This document shows positions 1 to 11,618 of a DNA stretch of 64,000 nucleotides, one piece after another. The DNA is from Sphingomonas sp. PP-CE-3G-477 (GTDB lineage Bacteria > Pseudomonadota > Alphaproteobacteria > Sphingomonadales > Sphingomonadaceae): contig NZ_QAOF01000006.1 of the NCBI RefSeq assembly GCF_003050745.1, positions 124,001-188,000 of the forward strand, read 5' to 3'. The notes beneath the pieces are model-generated. The model was given only the letters and a program-made list of their open reading frames with translations. It was not told where the DNA came from and did not search any database. Within the stretch, counting starts at the first letter, position 1, and every line of letters starts with the position of its first letter. A program made the translations under genes and the position numbers.

Positions 1-95
1 TCGGACACGGAATTCTTATATTCGTAACGGACATGCCACGACCGCCGCCTATCGCGCCCTTCAAGGCAAAGACTGCCGAAAAAGGGAAACTCTCG

Positions 96-2678
96 ATGTT
101 GAATTCAGCAAGCCTGCGCTTGCGGCTGCTGGCCGGCGCCGCCCTGACGGTCGCGATCGCGTCGCCAGTGTTCGCAGCCCCCACGCCGACCGCCGCCAAG
201 GATACGGCGCCCGCGACGGCTGCCGCAGACCCCGCGATTGATCCGGCCCCCGCCGCTGCCGAACCCGCCGACCAGACCGGTCTTGGCGAAATCGTCGTCA
301 CTGCGACCAAGCGCGAGACCAATTTGCAGAAGACGCCGATCGCGATCAGCGTACTGACCGCCGCCGCGCTGACCGACCGCCACGTCCAGAGCCTGTACGA
401 TCTCGCCGACGGTACGGTGCCCAGCTTGCGCATCGCCACCTTCGAAGCGCGCCAGTCCGCGCTCACCATCGGCATCCGCGGGATCGTGCCGCTCGACGCC
501 AACCAGCCCGCGCGCGAGCAGGGCGTCGGCATCTATATCGACGGCGTCTATCTCGGCCGCCAGCACGGCCTGAACGCCGCGCTGTTCGACATCGAGCGTG
601 TCGAAGTTCTGAAGGGTCCGCAGGGAACGCTGTTCGGCCGCAACACCGAGGGCGGCGCGCTCAGCCTCGTCAGCCGTGCGCCCAGCGGCAAGCTCGAAGG
701 ACGCGCCGAGGGCGGCATCGCCAATTACGGCGGCTATAACGGCGACTTCCACCTCGACCTGCCCAAGTTCGCCGGCTTCAGCGTCAAGCTGGACGGCGTG
801 TTGCAGCATCAGGACGCGACCACGAAGAACCCGTTCGAGGGTGCGGCCGGCTTCAACTATTTCGATCGCAAGGGCGGCCGCGCCGCGGTGCGCTGGCAGC
901 CAACCAGCACCATCACCAACGATTTCGCGTACGATGTCGCCAAGGACAAGAACACCCCGTTCTACAGCCAGCTGCTGAACTACAATCCCAATGGCTGCGC
1001 GAACGGCGCGGTCACTGCGTCCACCACGTGCGTGCTGCCGAGCGTCAACTACACCTCGCTGACCGGCGGTCCGGTCAAGGCGCTGCTTCCGGGCGTGGTC
1101 GTCAACGGCGACAGCCGCATGAAGACCGCCGATATCGGCGTGCCGCAGCAGGTCAGCGTCGACAAGACGCACGGCTTCACCAATTCGCTGAAGTGGAACC
1201 TCGGATCCGAACTCGAGCTGCGTTCGATCACCGCATGGCGCGGCGTCGACGTCGAGCAGTATGACAATAGCGGCGGTGCGCATCGCCCGCCGCTGGTCAA
1301 CCTGACCGCCAACTGCACCGCGGCCGCGCCGTGCGCCTTCAGCCGCTACAGCCTCGCCGACCTGCGCCAGCGCCAGTTCAGCCAGGAATTCCAGGCAGTC
1401 GGCACGATCGACTCCGTCGATTACGTCGCGGGTCTCTATTACTTCAACGAGCATGTCAGCGACGATGCCGCGACGCCGAGTTCGCTTGGTGCGGTGGCGA
1501 CGACGACTAACGGTGTCGTGACCGGCGCGAACATCGTGTCGATCCCGTTCTGCACCGGAAACACGCCCGCCTTCGCCGGCAACGCGGTCAACGGCTGCTC
1601 GATCGATCGCGCCTCGGAAGTCTGGTCGAAGAGCTATGCGGCCTACGCCCAGGCGACGTGGAACGCGACCGACGTGCTACACCTCACCGTCGGCGGCCGC
1701 TATACCAAGGACAAGAAGCGCGGCGTCCTGCACTATTTCAACAACCTGAACTACGACACCGCCACCCCGGCACAGCTTGCGGCCAACGGCTACACCCCAC
1801 TGGACAAGACCTGGAACCGGTTCAATCCGATGGTCACGCTGGCCTATGACCTGAACGACGACACGCATGTTTATGCTAAGTACTCGACCGGCTATCGCGC
1901 CGGTGGCGCCAGCTCGCGTACGCCCAACTATCTCGCGTTCGAGCCCGAGGATCTGAAGTCGTACGAAGTCGGCCTGAAGGCGGATTTCTGGCAGCATCGG
2001 GCACGCCTGAACCTGGCCGGCTACATCATGGACCGCAAGAACAGCCAGGAAGACGTCAGCTTCATCACCTTCGCGAACAGCGCCAACGTGAACGTCCTGC
2101 GCGTCGTCAATGCACCGGGTATCACCAAGATCCGCGGCATCGAGGCGGACCTGACGGTCGCACCGGTGGAGGGCCTGACGCTCAACGCATCCTATGCCTA
2201 TACCTACACCAAGATACCGCCGGTTCCGGTCAGCTTCACGGTGGGCGCCAACACGTCGACGGTGCTGCAGCAGTTCTACATTCCGTTCACGCCGCGCAAC
2301 GCGGCCAGCGGATCGATCGACTATGCGATCCCGGTCGGTGGCGGCGACACCAAGGTGAAGTTCCACATCGACGGTAACTATTCGCAGGCGACGCAGGCGT
2401 TCGACCAGTTCGCCACCAAGGCCGACGCGTCGTTCCTGGTCAACGGCCGGATCGCGCTGGCGAACGTACAGGTCGGATCGGCCTCCGACGTGACCTTCTC
2501 GGTGTGGGCCCGCAACGTGTTCGACAAGCAGTATGTCTTCCGTCGCGATCCCTCGAACAGCCTGCCGGGTGCACCCACCAGCAGCCTGACGGCGGGCCCG
2601 ATCGGCAACGTGCTGGGCGATTACGGCAACTTCAACGCGCCACGCACCTACGGGATGGACGTGTCGGTCAAGTTCTGA
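96..2678 (+). CDS. TonB-dependent outer-membrane receptor
   Basis: Outer-membrane beta-barrel that takes up a bulky substrate using TonB energy. The start at 96 gives a clean signal peptide (MLNSASLRLRLLAGAALTV... ending near VFA-AP) and has a purine-rich AAAGGGAA about 10 bases upstream; an in-frame ATG at 33 would put 21 non-signal residues in front. After a Pro/Ala-rich linker comes a TonB-box/plug start (GEIVVTATKRE), a plug with VEVLKGPQGTLFGRNTEGG, and a long barrel ending in the typical aromatic residue (SVKF). About 860 aa, normal for the CirA/IroN-like sphingomonad receptors. It converges on a LacI/two-component operon, which hints at a carbohydrate or plant-derived substrate, but the sequence does not identify it. 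Confidence 0.93.
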   Translation: MLNSASLRLRLLAGAALTVAIASPVFAAPTPTAAKDTAPATAAADPAIDPAPAAAEPADQTGLGEIVVTATKRETNLQKTPIAISVLTAAALTDRHVQSLYDLADGTVPSLRIATFEARQSALTIGIRGIVPLDANQPAREQGVGIYIDGVYLGRQHGLNAALFDIERVEVLKGPQGTLFGRNTEGGALSLVSRAPSGKLEGRAEGGIANYGGYNGDFHLDLPKFAGFSVKLDGVLQHQDATTKNPFEGAAGFNYFDRKGGRAAVRWQPTSTITNDFAYDVAKDKNTPFYSQLLNYNPNGCANGAVTASTTCVLPSVNYTSLTGGPVKALLPGVVVNGDSRMKTADIGVPQQVSVDKTHGFTNSLKWNLGSELELRSITAWRGVDVEQYDNSGGAHRPPLVNLTANCTAAAPCAFSRYSLADLRQRQFSQEFQAVGTIDSVDYVAGLYYFNEHVSDDAATPSSLGAVATTTNGVVTGANIVSIPFCTGNTPAFAGNAVNGCSIDRASEVWSKSYAAYAQATWNATDVLHLTVGGRYTKDKKRGVLHYFNNLNYDTATPAQLAANGYTPLDKTWNRFNPMVTLAYDLNDDTHVYAKYSTGYRAGGASSRTPNYLAFEPEDLKSYEVGLKADFWQHRARLNLAGYIMDRKNSQEDVSFITFANSANVNVLRVVNAPGITKIRGIEADLTVAPVEGLTLNASYAYTYTKIPPVPVSFTVGANTSTVLQQFYIPFTPRNAASGSIDYAIPVGGGDTKVKFHIDGNYSQATQAFDQFATKADASFLVNGRIALANVQVGSASDVTFSVWARNVFDKQYVFRRDPSNSLPGAPTSSLTAGPIGNVLGDYGNFNAPRTYGMDVSVKF

Positions 2679-2702
2679 TCGATCCGACCATCGGCGACGA
2701 CG

Positions 2703-2738
2703 AACCCGAGCAGGCGACACGCCTGTTCGGGTTTCTTC
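2703..2738 (+). terminator. Rho-independent terminator after the TonB receptor
   Basis: A stem formed by AACCCGAGCAGGC and GCCTGTTCGGGTT around the loop GACAC is followed by TTTCTTCGTTT. It lies between two convergent genes and may serve both, although the T-rich side favours the plus-strand receptor. Confidence 0.75.
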
Positions 2739-2741
2739 GTT

Positions 2742-4079
2742 TCAGCGCACGGGCAAGGTGATGACGACGCACAGCCCGGGTGCGGCATCTTCCAGTGCGA
2801 TCGTGCCGCGATGAAGCCGGGCGATCGCCTCGATCAGCGCCAGACCCAGGCCATGCCCGCTGTCGTGACGACTTGCGTCAAGTCGGCCGAACCGGCGCAA
2901 CGCCAGCTTGCGCTGATTCGCGGGGATGCCGGGGCCGGTATCGGTCACGACCAGCGTCGCGACGGCGGCGGTCGCGCCGACCTGTATCTCGATCTGCGTG
3001 CCGACCGGCGTATGGCGGATCCCGTTCTCGATCAGGTTCACGAGCATCTGACCGAGCAGGTGCCGATCACCCACGATCTCGGCCGAGGCGGCGGCATCGA
3101 AAACCAGCGTCCGGCCACTATCGGCGGCCACCGGCTGCATCATCGTCGTGATCTCGTCGGCCAGCGCCGCCAGATCGAGCGACACGAACGCCGCGCGACG
3201 GTCGCCCCCCTCGATTTCGGCGATCCGCAGCATCGCCGCGAACATCTTGAGCAGTTCGTCGCTCATCGCGATCGCTGCGTCGAGGTCGTCGCGTTGCGCC
3301 TCGCTCTCCGCCCGTCGCCGGGACAAGGCAAGCTGGCTTCGCAGACGTGCCAGCGGCGTGCGAAGATCATGCGCTATGTCGTTGGATACGTTGCTGATGC
3401 TCGCCATCAGATCGGAAATTCGATCGAGCATGCGGTTGAACGCGATCGCCTGTTGCGCGAACTCGCCGCCCGATCGGTCGACCGGCACGCGGCGCGTCAT
3501 GTCGCCATCGATGATCGCATCGACGGTCCGCCGCGTCTCGCCGATCCGCCGGCTGATGGTGACGACGAAGACCGACAGCCCGCAGACGACGATCAGCAGG
3601 ATCGACCCGAAACCGATCAGGTAGATGCCGATCCGCGCGGGACCGTAATCGTCGAACGGTTCGGTCTCGGCGACCGTAGTCAGCGTCATGCCGCCGCCGA
3701 CGTCGCGGACCAGCGCACGCCCAGCGGAAAGGCCGATGATCCGATCGCGGCCGTGCAAGGTGGAAAAACCGAGCGGCAGGCGACGCGGCATCCTGATATT
3801 GCCGCCAAGGGCGTGGCCGTCGGCATCGAGCAGCAGGAAGCCGATGTCGCCGGTATCGCGCTGGCGGGTCGCTGCGTTTATTCGGCGAACGAGTTCCTCG
3901 GGGCTGCGATCGCCGAACGCTCCGGCGATCTCGTCAAAGACGGCCTGGATGCGGCGGTCGACCAGCCGCTCGATCGTCCTGAGCGTCACCGAATAGATCG
4001 CGAAACCAGTGCCGAGCGTCACCACGAGGAACGCCAGCAGAAATGCCAGCGTCAGCGTGCGCAGCGACCGTAAGCGCAT
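2742..4079 (-). CDS. Two-component sensor histidine kinase
   Basis: Membrane histidine kinase of the OmpR-partner type, about 445 aa. Starting from MRLRSLRTLTLAFLL it has a first membrane helix (about 12-34), a periplasmic region, a second helix (about 150-173), a HAMP linker, a dimerisation domain with the phospho-acceptor His in NDIAHDLRTPLARLR, and an ATPase domain with N box (LVNLIENGIRHTP), G1 (VTDTGPGIP) and G2 (GHGLGLALIEA). The start codon shares one base with the stop of the response regulator (TGATG), so the two are probably translationally coupled. The signal it senses is unknown. A longer in-frame extension into the regulator gene is a shadow. Confidence 0.9.
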   Translation of the reverse strand: MRLRSLRTLTLAFLLAFLVVTLGTGFAIYSVTLRTIERLVDRRIQAVFDEIAGAFGDRSPEELVRRINAATRQRDTGDIGFLLLDADGHALGGNIRMPRRLPLGFSTLHGRDRIIGLSAGRALVRDVGGGMTLTTVAETEPFDDYGPARIGIYLIGFGSILLIVVCGLSVFVVTISRRIGETRRTVDAIIDGDMTRRVPVDRSGGEFAQQAIAFNRMLDRISDLMASISNVSNDIAHDLRTPLARLRSQLALSRRRAESEAQRDDLDAAIAMSDELLKMFAAMLRIAEIEGGDRRAAFVSLDLAALADEITTMMQPVAADSGRTLVFDAAASAEIVGDRHLLGQMLVNLIENGIRHTPVGTQIEIQVGATAAVATLVVTDTGPGIPANQRKLALRRFGRLDASRHDSGHGLGLALIEAIARLHRGTIALEDAAPGLCVVITLPVR

Positions 4080-4759
4080 CAGCCGCGCAACATGTAGCCG
4101 ACGCCGCGCACCGTCAGGATCGGGTCCTCGCCGCCATCGGCGGTCAGCTTCACGCGCAGGTGGCGGACATAGACGTCGACGATGTTGGTGGTCGGCGCGA
4201 AGTCGTAGCCCCACACGCGTTCGACCAGCATCGCCCGCGTCAGCACCGTATCGGCGTTCGCCACGAACTCGTTGAGCAGCTTGAATTCGAGCTTGCCGAG
4301 GTCGATCGCGGTACCCGCACGCCATGCCCGGAACCGGGTCGGGCTGACGACGATATCGCCCGCGCGGATCGTGTCGGCGCTGCCCGCGGTCCACCCACGA
4401 GCGCGTACCAGCGCGAGCAGCCGGGCGTTCAGTTCGACCGAAGCGATCGGCTTGACCACGTAATCGTCGGCACCGGCCTCCAGCCCCTCGACCTTCTCGA
4501 CCGAACGACCGAGCGCGCTGAGCATGATGACTGGCAGTGTCATGTTCCCGCTCCGCAACCGTTCGAGCACCGAAATGCCGTCGATCCGAGGGAGCATCCG
4601 ATCGAGCACGACCGCGTCGAACGGCTGACTGTCCACCGCGGCGAGCGCCTCGCGACCGTCGGCCGCGACGGTCACGGTATGATCGAACCCGCGCAGTTCC
4701 TCGGCCATACCTTGCGCGAATACGCCATCGTCTTCGACCAGCAGAATGTTAAGGCTCAT
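4079..4759 (-). CDS. OmpR/PhoB-family response regulator
   Basis: 226-aa DNA-binding response regulator. The receiver domain starts at MSLNILLVEDD (acidic pair about residues 10-11), has the phospho-acceptor Asp at about 53 in VVLDRMLP and the conserved Lys in VVKP; the C-terminal winged helix carries FKLLNEFVANADTVLTR and YVRHLRVKL and ends at GYMLRG. Both ends overlap neighbours by a single base: the LacI-type regulator stops at its ATG, and the kinase starts on its stop. That makes one tightly packed regulatory operon. The long open frame upstream lies inside the LacI gene and is not used. Confidence 0.92.
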   Translation of the reverse strand: MSLNILLVEDDGVFAQGMAEELRGFDHTVTVAADGREALAAVDSQPFDAVVLDRMLPRIDGISVLERLRSGNMTLPVIMLSALGRSVEKVEGLEAGADDYVVKPIASVELNARLLALVRARGWTAGSADTIRAGDIVVSPTRFRAWRAGTAIDLGKLEFKLLNEFVANADTVLTRAMLVERVWGYDFAPTTNIVDVYVRHLRVKLTADGGEDPILTVRGVGYMLRG

Positions 4760-5784
4760 CACGCGGTATCGCGCGCTACGAGGACGGGCTGCATTTCCAC
4801 GGAGGGAGCATCCTCGCCGGCGATGCGGGCGAACAGCGCCGTGACCATCGCGCGCGCGCCCGTCGCGATATCCTGCCGAACGGTGGTGAGCCGCGGCACG
4901 GTCTGCTCGGCGAACGGGAGATCGTCGAAGCCGGTCACGGGGATGTCGCCCGGCACCTGGATCGCGCGATCGGCGAGCGCCCGGACGGTGCGCATCGCGA
5001 TCACGTCCGACGCCGCGGCGATACCGTCGATCCACCCCAGCACCGTATCGAGATGCGCGGCGATCTCGGCGGGCATCACGTCCGACGCCAGATGCGTGTC
5101 GAGTTGCAGCGGTATGGCCAGCCCCGCCGACGCCGCCGCATCGCACAGTCCGCTATAGCGTTCTTCGAGTTCGAGCGTGCGGACTTCGCCGAAAAAGGCG
5201 AGCCGCCGACACCCGCGCGCGATCAGTCGCTCGCCGGTGAGCCGTCCGCCGAGCCGGTTATCGACGCCCACCGCACAATGGACCTGTCCCGGTCGATGCC
5301 CACCCCAGACGACCATCGGCCGATACCGCGCCGCAACCCGCTCGATCGCCGCGAACTGGTCCGACTGGCCGATCAGCAGGACACCGTCGAGCATGCCCGA
5401 ATCGACGATCCGCTCGAGCCAGTCGTCGGCGTCGGGGATGATCCGCGACAACAGCAGGTCATAGCCATGCTCGGTCAGCGCATCGGCGATATGGCCGAGG
5501 ATCGTCATGAAGAACGGATCGGACAGATGTTGGCGACGCTCATGGCCGAGCGGCACGACGACGCCGATCAGGCCGGTGCGCTGGACGCGCAGACGGCGAG
5601 CCATCTGGTTCGGGCGAAAGCCGTGCGTGGCCGCCAGTGCCTGGATCCGCTCCCGCGTATCGCGCGCGACGAGCGGATTGTCTGCCAGTGCGCGGGATAC
5701 GGTGCCGGCGTGCACCCCGGCGAGCCGCGCGAGTTCCGCGATGTTGCGGATACGCGCGGCGGGCGGAAGGATCGGTTCGCTCAT
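4759..5784 (-). CDS. LacI-family transcriptional regulator
   Basis: 341-aa sugar-responsive repressor. The N-terminal helix-turn-helix and hinge are plain (IRNIAELARLAGVHAGTVSR, then RPNQMARRLR), followed by a periplasmic-binding-protein-like effector domain (TGLIGVVVPLGHER ... GVDNRLGGRLTGERLIARG ... VTGFDDLPFAEQ) as in GntR/IdnR-like members. Its TGA overlaps the ATG of the response regulator by one base. A LacI protein co-translated with a complete two-component system is unusual. Inference: the three jointly control carbohydrate uptake genes, perhaps including the convergent TonB receptor. Confidence 0.9.
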   Translation of the reverse strand: MSEPILPPAARIRNIAELARLAGVHAGTVSRALADNPLVARDTRERIQALAATHGFRPNQMARRLRVQRTGLIGVVVPLGHERRQHLSDPFFMTILGHIADALTEHGYDLLLSRIIPDADDWLERIVDSGMLDGVLLIGQSDQFAAIERVAARYRPMVVWGGHRPGQVHCAVGVDNRLGGRLTGERLIARGCRRLAFFGEVRTLELEERYSGLCDAAASAGLAIPLQLDTHLASDVMPAEIAAHLDTVLGWIDGIAAASDVIAMRTVRALADRAIQVPGDIPVTGFDDLPFAEQTVPRLTTVRQDIATGARAMVTALFARIAGEDAPSVEMQPVLVARDTA

Positions 5785-5845
5785 CCGTCGACCCTAGCGC
5801 GTCATACCGGGCGTGGCGACACCGGCGGCAAGCAGCAGCGGATCG

Positions 5846-6820
5846 TCAGGTCAGCAGGATCGTGCTGCCGGACGTGTCGCCCGCTTCGACGGCACGATGC
5901 GCGTCCGCCGCCTGTTCGAGCGGGAAGCTCCGACCGATCTCCGGAGTGATCGCACCGCTTTTCACCATCGCGAAGACGCGGTCGAGGCCGGCTCGCTTCT
6001 CGTCCGGCGTCGCGTAATAGTCGAACAGCGTCGGCCGGGTGACGAACAGCGAGCCATTGCGCGCCAATATCCCCAGGTTGACGCCGTCGACCACCCCGCC
6101 CGCATTGCCGTAGCTGACGATCAGCCCGCGTCGCGCGGCGCTGGCGAGCGACGCGGCCCAGGTCGCGCCACCGACGCCATCGAGAACGACGGGCACGCCC
6201 TCGCCCCCGGTGATGTCGCGCACGCGCGCGGCGATGTCCTCGGATTTGTGGAGAATGACGTGGTCCGCGCCCGCCTTCGTCGTGCGCGCGGCCTTGTCGT
6301 CGCTGCCGACGCTGGCGATCACGGTGGCGCCGATATGCTTGAGCCAGCCGACCAGGATATGGCCGACGCCACCCGCCGCCGCATGAACCAGGACGGTCTG
6401 TCCCGCCTCGACCTTCGCACAGCGCTCGACGAGGAACTCTGCGGTGCAGCCTTTGAGCAGGATCGCCGCAGCGGTGCGATCGTCGAGCCAGTCGGGCAAC
6501 GCGAACAGTTCGGCAGCCGGCACGTTGCGCTCGGTCGCGTAGGCGCCGCGGGTCGGGCCGAAGGTACCGACGCGGTCACCAGGCGCGAAATCGGCCACGC
6601 CTTCACCCACTGCCATCACCACGCCGACCGCCTCGCTGCCGAGGCCCGACGGCAGGTCGATCGGGTACACGCCGCTACGGTGATAGGTGTCGATATAGTT
6701 CAGCCCGACCACGGTGTTGCGCATCCACGCCTCGCCCTTGCCCGGTGCCGGCAAGGCGACATCGTGCCACTGGATGACGTCCGGACCGCCGGTCGTTTCG
6801 ATTTTCGCCACTCGTGCCAT
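5846..6820 (-). CDS. NADPH:quinone oxidoreductase, zinc-independent MDR family
   Basis: About 324-aa Qor-like medium-chain reductase using NADPH. The substrate domain carries VVGLNYIDTYHRSGVYP and SGLGSEAVGVV; the Rossmann domain carries VLVHAAAGGVGHILVGWLK. There are no structural zinc cysteines, as expected for the quinone reductase branch. I chose the ATG at 6820 (MARVAKIET) because GGGAGG lies six bases upstream; an in-frame ATG 21 bases earlier lacks such a site. It precedes the LacI gene by 61 bases on the same strand and may share its transcript. It is divergent from the aldehyde dehydrogenase. Confidence 0.88.
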   Translation of the reverse strand: MARVAKIETTGGPDVIQWHDVALPAPGKGEAWMRNTVVGLNYIDTYHRSGVYPIDLPSGLGSEAVGVVMAVGEGVADFAPGDRVGTFGPTRGAYATERNVPAAELFALPDWLDDRTAAAILLKGCTAEFLVERCAKVEAGQTVLVHAAAGGVGHILVGWLKHIGATVIASVGSDDKAARTTKAGADHVILHKSEDIAARVRDITGGEGVPVVLDGVGGATWAASLASAARRGLIVSYGNAGGVVDGVNLGILARNGSLFVTRPTLFDYYATPDEKRAGLDRVFAMVKSGAITPEIGRSFPLEQAADAHRAVEAGDTSGSTILLT

Positions 6821-6926
6821 CTCGGCCTCCCGTTGATTCAAGGCCGCACCCTATAGAACGCGTTTCGGGTTGCAACCGATCGGCGGCGAGCCCATTCCTT
6901 CGCCAGACAAGATGCGGAGAGGCACT

Positions 6927-8351
6927 ATGAAGAGCTATCTGAACCAGTATATCGACGGCGCTTGGGTCGCGAGCGAAGGCGGCACCGTCTATCAGGTGAT
7001 CGACCCGTCGACCGAGCAGCCCTGCACCGAGATCACGCTCGGCACCGCCGCCGACGTCGACAAGGCAGTCGCTGCGGCTCGATCCGCGTTCGAAAGCTGG
7101 AGTCAGACGAGCGTGCAGGAGCGGCTCGACGTGCTCGGCCGGATCATGACCGAATACAAGGCGCGGATGCCCGACCTGGCGAAGGCTATGTCGCAGGAGA
7201 TGGGCGCGCCGATGGCGCTCGCCTCGATGGCGCAGGCGCCCACCGGCCTCGCGCATTTCTCGGCGACCGCAAAAGCATTGGCGGCATTCGAGTTCTCGGA
7301 AGTCATCGGCAAGGCGACCGTCGTGCACGAGCCGCTCGGCGTCGTCGCGATGATCACGCCGTGGAACTGGCCGCTGAACCAGATCTGCGCGAAGGTCGCC
7401 CCCGCGCTTGCCGCCGGCGACACAATGATCCTGAAGCCGTCCGAGGAAGCGCCGTCGTGCGCGGTAATCCTGGCGGAGATCATGGATGCGGCGGGCGTCC
7501 CCGCAGGCGTGTTCAACCTCGTCAACGGTGACGGTCCGGGCGTCGGTGCGGCGCTGTGTTCGCACCGCGACGTCGACATGGTGAGCTTCACCGGCTCGAC
7601 CCGCGCGGGCATCGCAGTCGCGCTGGCCGCGGCGCCCACGGTCAAGCGTGTGCATCAGGAGCTTGGCGGCAAGGCGGCGAACCTCGTGCTGGAGGGCTCC
7701 GACCTCGCGGCCGTACTGCCGGCAACGGTGGCCGGTGTGCTTGCGAATTCCGGACAGAGCTGCATCGCGCCGACCCGCCTGCTGGTACATGCGAGCCAGA
7801 TTGCCGAGGCCACTGCGATCGTGAAGTCGATGATGGAGCAGACCAAGGTCGGCGATCCCGCCGAGATGGGCCAGCACATCGGCCCGGTCGTCAACAAGGC
7901 ACAGTTCGACAAGATCCAGGGGCTGATCCAGTCGGCGATCGACGAAGGCGCGACGCTGGTGACGGGCGGGGTCGGGCGTCCGGACGGGCGCAATGCGGGG
8001 TATTACATCCAGCCGACGCTGTTCACCGACGTACGCCCCGACATGCGGATCGCGCAGGAGGAGACGTTCGGTCCGGTCGCGACGATCACCGCGTACAACG
8101 ACCGCGACGAGGGCATCCGCATCGCCAACGCGACGGAATACGGGCTATCCGCAACGATCTCGGGAGACGCGACGGAGGCGGCCAAAGTTTCGCCGAAACT
8201 TCGCGCGGGGCTGGTGACGATCAATTCGTGGAGCCCGGACATCGGCGCGCCGTTCGGCGGCTACAAGCAGTCGGGCAATGGGCGTGAGAATGGCCGTTAT
8301 GGCCTGACCGATTTCATGGAAGTGAAGACGGTACTGGGTCTGCCGGCCTGA
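6927..8351 (+). CDS. NAD(P)-dependent aldehyde dehydrogenase
   Basis: 474-aa ALDH-superfamily enzyme oxidising an aldehyde to its acid. Visible are the NAD-binding and active-site segments ITPWNWPLNQICAKVAPALA, FTGSTRAGIAVA, ELGGKAANLVLE (general-base Glu), NSGQSCIAPTRL (nucleophile Cys), EETFGPVATI and the C-terminal PFGGYKQSGNGRENGRYG. The start at 6927 has GGAGAGG six bases upstream; earlier in-frame ATGs at 6870 and 6912 are less well placed. The substrate cannot be read from sequence; the overall pattern resembles DhaS/phenylacetaldehyde-type enzymes. Confidence 0.92.
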   Translation: MKSYLNQYIDGAWVASEGGTVYQVIDPSTEQPCTEITLGTAADVDKAVAAARSAFESWSQTSVQERLDVLGRIMTEYKARMPDLAKAMSQEMGAPMALASMAQAPTGLAHFSATAKALAAFEFSEVIGKATVVHEPLGVVAMITPWNWPLNQICAKVAPALAAGDTMILKPSEEAPSCAVILAEIMDAAGVPAGVFNLVNGDGPGVGAALCSHRDVDMVSFTGSTRAGIAVALAAAPTVKRVHQELGGKAANLVLEGSDLAAVLPATVAGVLANSGQSCIAPTRLLVHASQIAEATAIVKSMMEQTKVGDPAEMGQHIGPVVNKAQFDKIQGLIQSAIDEGATLVTGGVGRPDGRNAGYYIQPTLFTDVRPDMRIAQEETFGPVATITAYNDRDEGIRIANATEYGLSATISGDATEAAKVSPKLRAGLVTINSWSPDIGAPFGGYKQSGNGRENGRYGLTDFMEVKTVLGLPA

Positions 8352-8371
8352 TCTGACAGGCCGGGCGGGAA

Positions 8372-8404
8372 ACGACGTTCCACTGGCACGCAGCGGAACG
8401 TCGT
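8372..8404. terminator. Hairpin between convergent genes, probable bidirectional terminator
   Basis: Perfect 10-bp arms ACGACGTTCC and GGAACGTCGT around a 13-base loop, lying in the 63-base gap between the convergent aldehyde dehydrogenase and CsbD-like genes. There is no clear T tract on either side. Confidence 0.5.
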
Positions 8405-8414
8405 CGATCGCGGA

Positions 8415-8699
8415 TTACTTGCCGCGGAGGGTGTTGATCAACGCGATACCGAGCACGCCGGCGACTGCCGCGGCGGTGAAGGGACGCTCGCGCGAGAACT
8501 GCTGTACGTAGTCGATCAGCGGACGGACGTTGCCCTCGACGACGTCCTTGGCCTGGCCAATGGTCTTCTGCACGGTGCCACCGAGCTGATCTGCAACGCC
8601 TTCGCTCTGCAGCGACTTGTCGCCGACTGCGCCGCCAACGGTTTCCTTGAGCTTGCCGCCGAGGTCGTTTGCCGTGCCGGTGAGGGTGTCGCTGTTCAC
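8415..8699 (-). CDS. CsbD-like stress protein with C-terminal membrane anchor
   Basis: 94-aa protein starting with GTG (VNSDTLTGTANDLGGK), chosen because AAGGAG stands seven bases upstream. The N-terminal half has the CsbD-type pattern (TANDLGGKLKETVGGAVGDK), with internally similar amphipathic segments; the C-terminal half (FTAAAVAGVLGIALINTL) is a membrane helix ending in RGK, like the DUF883/ElaB anchors. Proteins of this kind are usually induced by general stress in alphaproteobacteria; the exact role is unknown. Confidence 0.8.
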   Translation of the reverse strand: MNSDTLTGTANDLGGKLKETVGGAVGDKSLQSEGVADQLGGTVQKTIGQAKDVVEGNVRPLIDYVQQFSRERPFTAAAVAGVLGIALINTLRGK

Positions 8700-8782
8700 A
8701 GATCGTCTCCTTGAGTGGAACCGGCGTTGTTGCCGATGAGCTTGCAGAAACAGGCGTCGCTCGATCTTGTTCCGCGACCGGA

Positions 8783-11491
<2,709 letters not shown>

Positions 11492-11507
11492 CGGTTCGCT
11501 TCTTCTA

Positions 11508-11612
11508 GCCCCCTCTCCCCTCCGGGGAGAGGGTTGGGGTGAGGGGTAGTTCCGGGCGGTAGCGCTCCTGGCGCCCCTTACCCCGGCCCTCTCCCCGACG
11601 GGGAGAGGGAGC
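11508..11612. repeat. Palindromic repeat (family A) between the two metH genes
   Basis: Same family as the element inside metH: CCCTCTCCCCTCCGGGGAGA at the left, the central segment TAGTTCCGGGCGGTAGCG, and CCCTCTCCCCGACGGGGAGA at the right. It fills nearly the whole gap between the homocysteine-domain gene and the B12-domain gene, so the operon transcript must read through it. Confidence 0.9.
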
Positions 11613-11618
11613 GGTGGC

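Noticed and set aside
105..1454. Long minus-strand open frame opposite the TonB receptor
   Set aside because: Arg/Ala/Asp-rich composition typical of antisense frames in high-GC DNA, no domains, and a clear gene on the other strand.
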